DNA of 64,000 nucleotides from JAJDTT01 sp022827025 (lineage in GTDB: Bacteria; Acidobacteriota; UBA6911; RPQK01; JAJDTT01). The notes beneath the pieces are model-generated. The model was not told where the DNA came from and made no database searches. It was given only the letters and a program-made list of their open reading frames with translations. Each line of letters begins with the position of its first letter. Positions within the stretch are counted from its first letter, which is position 1. The translations under genes and the position numbers were made by a program. Shown in pieces: positions 51,878-58,553 of the stretch. The stretch is from positions 4,712,001-4,776,000 of the forward strand of contig OZ241897.1 in NCBI GenBank assembly GCA_965203535.1, in the 5' to 3' direction.

Positions 51878-52392
51878 CTATGGATGGAGATTCTTTACGC
51901 GTGGGGCAAAGACCTGATGCATTCTGTTTAGACGCTCGGCGAGCCACATGTGCTGCCGGGGCCAATCCGACTTGTCCCAGGTATCCGCATTTTCAAGGGA
52001 GAAAATCCGCGATTCAATTCCGTTTGGCTGTTCTTTCCACTCCAACGGTGGGCCCAACTCTTGATTGATTTCATCCTTCTGGTTTTCGAGAAGCCCAAAA
52101 AACCGCGTTGCGTTGGGTCCCGTGAGGGTCAGCTGCGCCCGGATTCGGTTCTCCCGAGTGTTCATCCCGGCACCTATATTGGCCAAGAAGTACGCAACTC
52201 TCCGTAACCCATAAATGAGGCCGGTAGCGGGGTTCTGTCACCCGAGATGGGCCCGGCTACTTCTTTGAGCACCTCGTTCAAAGCGCACCAATAGTTGCAC
52301 TGGAGTATTTTGAGCGGCGTAAGGCCAGCATCATCAGACAAACGTTTCGCGTTTCGTCCCAGTGAAGTGTCCATTTCATCTCCTTGACTCAA
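51878..52392 (-). pseudogene. DUF4268-type gene, frameshifted and 5'-truncated
   Basis: Two minus-strand frames fit one protein. The first (52392 to about 52200) reads LTPLKILQCNYWCALNEVLK. The second, entered near 52200, reads RVAYFLANIGAGMNTRENRI then RAQLTLTGPNATRFFGLLE, a DUF4268-type stretch, and ends with DWPRQHMWLAERLNRMHQVF APRV. Joining the frames needs a single-base shift. The N-terminal part of the usual domain is missing. DUF4268 domains occur at the C terminus of defence-related proteins and as stand-alone small proteins. I regard this as a decayed copy. Confidence 0.6.
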
Positions 52393-52497
52393 GAGGGGTT
52401 CCGACGTTCCCTGGGCTGCATTTTCCGCGAATGCAGGGTTGAACTCCCATCGCCCGGTTTCCAGAACGTCCCAGGCCCCAGGTTCAGCCAGTCCGGG

Positions 52498-54051
52498 TCA
52501 ATCGGCGAAACGGAAAGAAAAGAGCCGGCTGCGTTCGAGGTGGAACTTCAGCACGATGGGGCGATCTTTCAAGGTACTGACGTCCGAGCCCCGGGTCCAC
52601 TTCATGGTATGCCGCAGGCTGTCCCCCTTGGCCGCCACCGCGTCATTCCGGCCGAATCCCTCGATCGGTGCTCCCCCGGGCTCCAGAATCTCCACCGCCA
52701 CCGACCCGTCAGTGGCATCGGCATTGACGACGAGCCGCTCTCCGGACATCCGGATCGGCTTGGTGGTCAAGACTCCGCTTCCGGCGTCGATGGACACGAA
52801 GCCATCCAAGCGGAGTTTTGCCAGCCCGACCTTGCCCCCCTGGACCTCTTCCCGGCGGGTCGCCCAGTGGAGGCCGCTGAAGCCGATGTAGTAGATCCAG
52901 ATCTCGTCTTCCACCACGAGCGGGTGCTGCATCACGTAGATCATGCTGCGGTCAAAGGCTCCGGCCCGGGTTCCCAGAGGGAGGAAGACGTTGCGTCCTC
53001 CGGCCCGTTCCCAGGTCCGGCCGTCCCGGCTGAAAGCCAACTGGATGTCGACCGTGTCGAGCCAATCGGGTCCGGCTTGGATCTGGTGTGAGGTTGCGGT
53101 CTCCAATCCGGGCAGTGTGTGGTAGACCGCGATGAAGCCGAAGTACACGTCGCCGTACGGCATCCACTCCATGTTGTAGAACTGCTGGTTCCAGGGCGGA
53201 TCTTCCCGGTCGGCGCTCATGATCACGCCCCGGGACTCCCACTTGAGGAAGTCGTCGCTCTCGCTCTGCAGAACCTCCCGCCGCAGGTAGCCTCCCTTCA
53301 CACCGGGCCACAATTCGTCGCGGAGGTCCCGGCGGACCTTCCAGTCCGGCGCACGGTAGACAGGATTGACCCGGGTGTGGGCGACGTAGGTGCCCAGTCG
53401 GGGATCCCACATCACCGAATTCGGGCTGTCGGCCATGGGAATCACCGGTTTGTCGCTGGCCCGTGTCCAGTGAATGCCGTCCGCGGAGAAGGCGATTCCG
53501 ATGCCGTTCCCGGATGTCCCCAATCCCGGAAAATCGTGCAGGTGGTAGATCATCTTGTAGCGGCGCGCCGGGTCGGTTTCGACCGCGTCCTTGAAGACGC
53601 CTCCCGCCACCTCGCCCCTTCCGGCAGTGAAGACCAGGTTGTTGTCCTTGGATCTCTGGTGTTCCATCAAACCCAGGTTGGGCAGTTCCCAGCGGATGCC
53701 GTCCTTCGAGGTGGCGTAGGCGAGGAAGACCTTGCTCCAGTCATAGACGGCCGCGTCGTACCACATCTTGAAGATCTGCTCTTCGGCGTCGTAGATGACG
53801 TTCCCCATGACGACCACCAGATCCTGGCCTCCGACCTTCTGTTCCGGTTTCAGCGCGAGAACCGGATTCCCCTCGTATTTCACCGGTTGATTCAGCACCC
53901 GGTAGGCCCGTTCTAGAGAGCCGATGACGGCGTCATCGACGAACAACTGCTTGGCTGTTCCGATGTCAACCGCCCGGTCCACCGGCTCGGCCCAACCCGA
54001 GCCTTGGAGGAGTGAAGTGACGAGTACCGTCAGCAATAGTCTCTTGATCAT
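52498..54051 (-). CDS. secreted five-bladed-propeller-like glycosidase-related protein (second copy)
   Basis: 517 aa from the ATG at 54051; the frame is open to 54270 but that extension encodes repeat-derived sequence. The signal peptide is MIKRLLLTVLVTSLLQGSGW. The mature protein begins VDIGTAKQLFVDDAVIGSLE and continues with FKMWYDAAVYDWSKVFLAYA, TSKDGIRWELPNLGLMEHQR, SADGIHWTRASDKPVIPM, SVMWDPRLGTYVAHTRVNPV, FSRDGRTWERAGG and, near the end, LRHTMKWTRGSDVSTLKDRP. It has the same order of motifs as the protein at 600-2249, and both end in a beta-sandwich ending L-SF-F. This implies the same family and probably a similar carbohydrate-related function. Active-site residues are not identifiable. 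Confidence 0.85.
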   Translation of the reverse strand: MIKRLLLTVLVTSLLQGSGWAEPVDRAVDIGTAKQLFVDDAVIGSLERAYRVLNQPVKYEGNPVLALKPEQKVGGQDLVVVMGNVIYDAEEQIFKMWYDAAVYDWSKVFLAYATSKDGIRWELPNLGLMEHQRSKDNNLVFTAGRGEVAGGVFKDAVETDPARRYKMIYHLHDFPGLGTSGNGIGIAFSADGIHWTRASDKPVIPMADSPNSVMWDPRLGTYVAHTRVNPVYRAPDWKVRRDLRDELWPGVKGGYLRREVLQSESDDFLKWESRGVIMSADREDPPWNQQFYNMEWMPYGDVYFGFIAVYHTLPGLETATSHQIQAGPDWLDTVDIQLAFSRDGRTWERAGGRNVFLPLGTRAGAFDRSMIYVMQHPLVVEDEIWIYYIGFSGLHWATRREEVQGGKVGLAKLRLDGFVSIDAGSGVLTTKPIRMSGERLVVNADATDGSVAVEILEPGGAPIEGFGRNDAVAAKGDSLRHTMKWTRGSDVSTLKDRPIVLKFHLERSRLFSFRFAD

Positions 54052-54140
54052 GGTTCCAACTTTCTCTTCGTGAAATTGCCACTTTGCACAAGCGCTGAAC
54101 TTTTTCATCATACTCGCAGCGGACTGGTGAGGAATGCGGG

Positions 54141-54166
54141 GCAGGGGCACACTTGGTGGGTGCTCT
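54141..54166. repeat. degenerate family-A repeat
   Basis: GCAGGGGCACACTTGGTGGG with TGCTCT is a mutated copy of the family-A unit (compare 22317-22341). It lies in the leader region upstream of the propeller gene at 52498-54051. Confidence 0.55.
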
Positions 54167-54228
54167 CTTTTGTTCCAACCGTGACCCATGTCCAAGGACA
54201 GCATCCTCTGGAGCGAGGATGAGAACAA

Positions 54229-54254
54229 GAGCGGGGGTAGGAAAACCCCCGCTC
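54229..54254. repeat. family-C hairpin
   Basis: GAGCGGGGGT, loop AGGAAA, ACCCCCGCTC is a perfect 10-bp stem, followed by CCATAGCGG. The tail matches that of the third palindrome at 49688-49706. It lies 23 bp past the 3' end of the phytanoyl-CoA dioxygenase gene, which ends at 54277 on the minus strand, and could serve as its terminator. Confidence 0.6.
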
Positions 54255-54276
54255 CCATAGCGGTTCCCATAGCGGT

Positions 54277-55164
54277 TCAGCTCGCCAGTTTTTCCGGCAT
54301 CGTCTTGCGCTTCCGGATCCGAAGCGGAATCCGGAAGTTGGCGTCGGCGTCCGAGTCGGTTCCCGTCTCCCGGGCCAGGAAGAGGGGCACGTCCTCCGCC
54401 GGGGGATTGGTCCGGTCATGGGCCGTGGGAAAGCTGCGCATGATGATCCGCTGCTCCCGGTTCAGCGTCTCGATCCACTGGGGATCGCATTGGCGCCGAT
54501 CTCCCTCCCAGAGCCAGGAGGGGCAGTAGCTCACGAACATGTTCTTTCGGATCGTGTCCGAATGGTTGACGTCGACCCGATGCCAGACCCCGCAGTGCAT
54601 CACCGTCATGCTTCCCGCGGGAACCACCAGGGGGACTTCTCCCGGGACGCTCTCGTGGGTGTAGTATTGCTCAAATTCCTGGTTGCGATGACTGCCCGGC
54701 ATGTAGATAAAGTTCCCCATTCCGGCATGGGGCAGATCCGTGAGCCAGAGGCCGATGCAGAGGCGCAGAGGGAGATCCATCGAGAATACGGCGTAGGGCG
54801 TGGGCCGGGGCGAGTCCGGGTGCCACATGGACTCGTCCTTGTAGTCCGGAGGCCGGATGAAGATATCCGAGCGGTGGAGCTTCAACAGTTCGCCGTAGAG
54901 ATCGTAGCCGTAGCCCACGTGGCGAGGGTGGTCGATGAGCTCGCTCAGAACCGGATCCGCGGCGACGCAGTGAGGCTGCCGGAAATCCTTGCCTGGAGAG
55001 TAGTTCGGATCGGTTGCGGCAACGCGATCGATGGCCTCGATATAGCGTTCCACGTCTTCCTGCGGAATGGCGTTCTCGACGACCAGAATTCCCTTTTCCT
55101 GGAATTCTTCCCATTGATCCGGGGTGAAACCTGGCGGCGCCACGCGGTAAGAATTCTCAGTCAC
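54277..55164 (-). CDS. phytanoyl-CoA dioxygenase family protein
   Basis: 295 aa from GTG at 55164; GGGAGAG lies six bases upstream, which favours it over the TTG at 55182. It is a non-heme Fe(II)/2-oxoglutarate-dependent oxygenase fold. The iron triad is visible: His115 and Asp117 in MWHPDSPRP and His195 in GVWHRVDVNH, with Arg206 (DTIRKNMF) for 2-oxoglutarate. The N terminus has EKGILVVENAIPQEDVERYI and ends with KTMPEKLAS. Members hydroxylate lipids or small molecules; the substrate is unknown. It is divergent from the cytochrome/propeller gene across a 71-bp gap. Confidence 0.93.
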   Translation of the reverse strand: MTENSYRVAPPGFTPDQWEEFQEKGILVVENAIPQEDVERYIEAIDRVAATDPNYSPGKDFRQPHCVAADPVLSELIDHPRHVGYGYDLYGELLKLHRSDIFIRPPDYKDESMWHPDSPRPTPYAVFSMDLPLRLCIGLWLTDLPHAGMGNFIYMPGSHRNQEFEQYYTHESVPGEVPLVVPAGSMTVMHCGVWHRVDVNHSDTIRKNMFVSYCPSWLWEGDRRQCDPQWIETLNREQRIIMRSFPTAHDRTNPPAEDVPLFLARETGTDSDADANFRIPLRIRKRKTMPEKLAS

Positions 55165-55190
55165 GGAAGTCTCTCCCTTCAATTCCGGGT

Positions 55191-55219
55191 ATCCTAGGCT
55201 GGGGCGGGGACTAAAGCAA
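55191..55219 (-). promoter_or_regulatory. promoter of the phytanoyl-CoA dioxygenase gene
   Basis: On the minus strand TTGCTT (55219-55214) and TAGGAT (55196-55191) are 17 bp apart. Transcription would start about 20 bases before the GTG at 55164, leaving room for GGGAGAG as the ribosome site. Both hexamers match sigma-70 consensus at 4/6 positions. Confidence 0.5.
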
Positions 55220-55235
55220 AGGGGACTGGAATTTA

Positions 55236-57860
55236 ATGCCTGGAGTTTTTCTCAAGGTTCGTCTGATCGGCTGGCGGAGTTGCCTGGCCGCTATCGTCAT
55301 CGTGTCCGGCTTTTCCTTTTCGTGCCGGAGCCCGCTTGACCCTTTCGGTCCCAAGACAAGTCACGACGACGGGCTTCTTGAAGTCTCCCGGCAGCTCCAG
55401 GTGCCGGAGGGATTCGAGGTGGAGCTGGTCTATTCGGTGCCGCTGGAGGAACAGGGTTCCTGGGTGGCTTTGACGCCGGATACCGCGGGGCGGCTGATCA
55501 CCGCGGATCAATTCGGGAGTCTTTACCGAGTGACTCTCGGCGATGGAGATTCCGTCACCGAAGTCGAGAAACTGGATCTTCCCATCGGCCACGCCCAAGG
55601 GCTTCTCTACGCCTATGACAGCCTCTACGTGACGGTCAACCTGTACCGGACCTCGAAGGAGAAGGTGGCGCAGGGCAGCGGCTTCTACCGGGTGCTGGAT
55701 ACGGACGGCGATGATCGGTTCGACCAGGTGAAGCTGCTGAAACGATTGGAGGCCGTGGACAACGCGAATGGGCATGGAGAGCACGGGCCCCATGCCGCGG
55801 TGCTCGGACCCGACGGTCTCATCTATCTCGTCGCGGGCAACGGCACCAAGGTTCCGGAAGGGTTGGCGCCGAGCTCTCCGTTCAGGAATTGGGCCAACGA
55901 TCTGTTGATTCCTCCCGAGCCGGGGTTCGTGCCGGCCGGCTGGGTTGCCCGGACCGACGAGACGGGTTCGGTCTGGGAGTTGGTTGCCGGAGGTTTCCGG
56001 AACTCCTACGACCTGGCATTCGACCCCGACGGCGAGCTGTTCGTCTTCGACGCGGACAGCGAGGCCGGCATCGGCAAGCCCTGGTACCGCCCCACTCGTA
56101 TCAACCAGGTGGTTTCGGGCGGGGAGTATGGCTGGCGCTACGACACCGGGCGTTGGACGCCTTATGGGAAGTGGCCTGAGCACTATCCCGACAGCGTGGG
56201 CAGCGTGGTCGATGTCGGGTTCGGGTCGCCGACCGGCCTGGTTTTCGGAACCGGGGCTCGTTTCCCGGGCAGGTATCAGCAGGCGTTGTTCGCCTGTGAT
56301 TGGGCGTCGGGAACGATCTATGCTGTTCACCTGAAGCCGCAGGGAGCCGGTTTTGCGGCGACCTTCGAGTCGTTCCTGACAGGAAGTGCGGCGCCCGTGA
56401 CCGACATTGTGGTCAACCGGGATGGAGACCTGTATTTCACGGTGGGCGGGAGGCAGTCCAAGTCGGGTCTCTTTCGAATCCGCTACCGGGGTGGCGAAGT
56501 CACCGATCCAGCCGGTCCCATGGATCATCCTGCAGCAGAGCGGGCGCGGCGAATTCGAAAGCGGCTGGAACAATTCCATGGTCGAGAGGACCCTCGCGCG
56601 GTGGAAGAGGCGTGGCCTCATCTGGCCAGCGCCGATCGCACGATTCGTTATGCGGCGCGTGTCGCCATCGAGCGCCAGGACCTGGCGGAGTGGCAGGGTC
56701 GCGCGCTGCGCGAGAATGACCCTGTGGCGTCGATCCAGGCCATGCTGGCTCTGGCGCGATCCGGCCGGGGCGGGCTGCAGGAGGCGGTCCTGGAAAGGCT
56801 CGGCCGGCTCCCCTTGGAGCAACTTCCCGAGGATCGACTTCTGGACGCGCTACGCGCCTATAGCCTGGCGTTTATCCGGATGGGCGGCCCGCGCCAGGGA
56901 TTGGGACAACAGGCCGTCAAACGCCTCGGACGGCTTTATCCCTCCTCCAGCCGGAAACTGAACCAGGAGCTTTGCCGCCTGCTGGTCTACGTGAAGGATC
57001 CGGGTGTCATCGAAAAGTCATTGAGATTGATGGACACCGGTGGGAGGCAAGACAAGCTGTTTTATTTTGCCGCCTTGAGCCATCTCGGAGAAGGTTGGTC
57101 GCTGGCGCAGCGCAAAACCTATTTCCGCGCCTTGAATGCGTCCCAGCGAGAATATCTTCGAGCCGAGAGGACATTCGGGAGGAAAGGTCTCAACAGCCGT
57201 TTCATCTACACGATTCAGAGCCTGCGACAGTCTGCCGTGGAAACCCTCGGCGACGAGGAGCGCGAGGCGCTGGAGGAGATCATCGAAGATCGACGGTTCC
57301 TGGCGGCGGGTGACGAGGAACCGGTTCGCGGATTTGTGCAAACCTGGCGGGTTGCCGACTTTCTTCCCCTCCTCGAGCAGGTGGAAAACGGCCGCTCCTA
57401 CGAGAACGGCAGGTCTGTATACGAGGCGGCGGAATGCTCTCGCTGTCACCGCTTTCGCGACCAGGGAGGCACGACGGGGCCGGACATCACCACCGTCGGC
57501 AATCGTTTCGATGCGCAGTACCTGCTGGAATCGCTGCTCGATCCCTCCAAGGTGGTCGCCGATCGCTTCTTCAACGAGTCGATCCGGTTGGGAGACGGCC
57601 GCATTTACGTGGGCCGGGTCGTCTACAACGATGGAAAACTGCTGCGGCTCCGCCAGGATCCGTTCTCCCAGAAGGTCACCGAAGTTGCCGCGGACCGGGT
57701 GGAAACCCGCACCGTCTCGCGGATATCGGAAATGCCCGAAGGCCTGCTCGACGTCTTTACCGGGGAGGAGATTCTCGACCTGGTCGCTTACCTCAGGTCG
57801 GGCGGAAATCCGGCAGATCCGGTGTTCCACACCCCGCATCCGAAACCTGAGGAGCCATGA
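55236..57860 (+). CDS. membrane-anchored propeller with C-terminal cytochrome c domain (PVC-type CxxCH protein)
   Basis: 874 aa. The N terminus (LAAIVIVSGFSFSC, Cys30) may be a lipoprotein signal. A first domain is an NHL/sorbosone-dehydrogenase-like six-bladed propeller (LQVPEGFEVELVYSVPLEEQ, GLLYAYDSLYVTVNLYRTSK, NANGHGEHGPHAAVLGPDGL, WARTDETGSVWELVAGGFRN and, near residue 360, FACDWASGTIYAV). HEAT-like helices follow (about 430-720). The C-terminal cytochrome c has CSRCHRF near residue 735 and a Met near the end, in EMPEGLLDVFTGEEILDLVA. This order matches PVC-type heme-binding proteins common in Planctomycetota, Verrucomicrobiota and Acidobacteriota. It probably oxidises a sugar or alcohol and passes electrons to an unknown acceptor. 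Its stop overlaps the DUF1080 gene (ATGA). Confidence 0.9.
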   Translation: MPGVFLKVRLIGWRSCLAAIVIVSGFSFSCRSPLDPFGPKTSHDDGLLEVSRQLQVPEGFEVELVYSVPLEEQGSWVALTPDTAGRLITADQFGSLYRVTLGDGDSVTEVEKLDLPIGHAQGLLYAYDSLYVTVNLYRTSKEKVAQGSGFYRVLDTDGDDRFDQVKLLKRLEAVDNANGHGEHGPHAAVLGPDGLIYLVAGNGTKVPEGLAPSSPFRNWANDLLIPPEPGFVPAGWVARTDETGSVWELVAGGFRNSYDLAFDPDGELFVFDADSEAGIGKPWYRPTRINQVVSGGEYGWRYDTGRWTPYGKWPEHYPDSVGSVVDVGFGSPTGLVFGTGARFPGRYQQALFACDWASGTIYAVHLKPQGAGFAATFESFLTGSAAPVTDIVVNRDGDLYFTVGGRQSKSGLFRIRYRGGEVTDPAGPMDHPAAERARRIRKRLEQFHGREDPRAVEEAWPHLASADRTIRYAARVAIERQDLAEWQGRALRENDPVASIQAMLALARSGRGGLQEAVLERLGRLPLEQLPEDRLLDALRAYSLAFIRMGGPRQGLGQQAVKRLGRLYPSSSRKLNQELCRLLVYVKDPGVIEKSLRLMDTGGRQDKLFYFAALSHLGEGWSLAQRKTYFRALNASQREYLRAERTFGRKGLNSRFIYTIQSLRQSAVETLGDEEREALEEIIEDRRFLAAGDEEPVRGFVQTWRVADFLPLLEQVENGRSYENGRSVYEAAECSRCHRFRDQGGTTGPDITTVGNRFDAQYLLESLLDPSKVVADRFFNESIRLGDGRIYVGRVVYNDGKLLRLRQDPFSQKVTEVAADRVETRTVSRISEMPEGLLDVFTGEEILDLVAYLRSGGNPADPVFHTPHPKPEEP

Positions 57861-58486
57861 TGCGAACCTTGAGACTGTTGTTTGCGGCCGCCGGGCTGGC
57901 GGTGACTCCAGGATGTGCCGTGCCGTCGGACGACTCGCCGCCCGCTGGATTTACCCGGCTGTTCAACGGTCAAGATCTGACCGGTTGGGAAGACGACGGC
58001 AGCGGACACTGGCGGGCCGAGAACGGCATGATCGTTTACGACGGCGGAGGTTGGCAACCGGCCCCCGACACGGTCTTCGAGCGCAATCTGCGCACGGAGA
58101 AGGAGTACGGCGATTTCATTCTGCTCATCGATTGGAAAATCGAGAAAGACGGCAACAGCGGAATCTATCTGCGCGGCGAGCTGCAAGTGGAGATCTGGGA
58201 CCGAACCTCTGAGGTGTACTCATCTCCCCACGGGTCGGGTGGAATCGTCGGCTACACCGCCAAGGACCGCACTCCGCTGCGTACCGTCGACCGTCCGCTG
58301 GGAGAGTGGAACCGTTTTGAGATTCACGTCCGGGATGAAACGGTCACCGTGCATCTCAATGACCAGCTCGTGATCGACGGGTATGAGGCCGACTTCAACC
58401 GGTCCAAAGGCCCTATCGTGCTCCAACATCACGGCTGGCCGCTGTGGTTCCGGAACATTTACGTCAAAGAGTTGGACGAGCATTGA
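57857..58486 (+). CDS. DUF1080 (3-keto-disaccharide hydrolase-like) lipoprotein
   Basis: 209 aa. The lipobox is LAVTPGC with Cys20. DUF1080 motifs: GFTRLFNGQDLTGWEDDGSG, ENGMIVYDGG, TEKEYGDFILLIDWKIEKDG, NSGIYLRGELQVEIWDRTSE and WNRFEIHVRDETVTVHLNDQ. This is the concanavalin-like jelly roll found in 3-ketoglycoside hydrolases. Translation is coupled to the propeller/cytochrome protein by ATGA. The pair suggests oxidation of a glycoside by one and hydrolysis by the other, a known theme for such clusters, though not shown for this one. Confidence 0.93.
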   Translation: MMRTLRLLFAAAGLAVTPGCAVPSDDSPPAGFTRLFNGQDLTGWEDDGSGHWRAENGMIVYDGGGWQPAPDTVFERNLRTEKEYGDFILLIDWKIEKDGNSGIYLRGELQVEIWDRTSEVYSSPHGSGGIVGYTAKDRTPLRTVDRPLGEWNRFEIHVRDETVTVHLNDQLVIDGYEADFNRSKGPIVLQHHGWPLWFRNIYVKELDEH

Positions 58487-58553
58487 CAAGAGCCCACGGC
58501 GGGGACTGCTTCCGATCTTGGCAGGGCCCTCGCAGTCGGCCCCTGGTCTGAGT

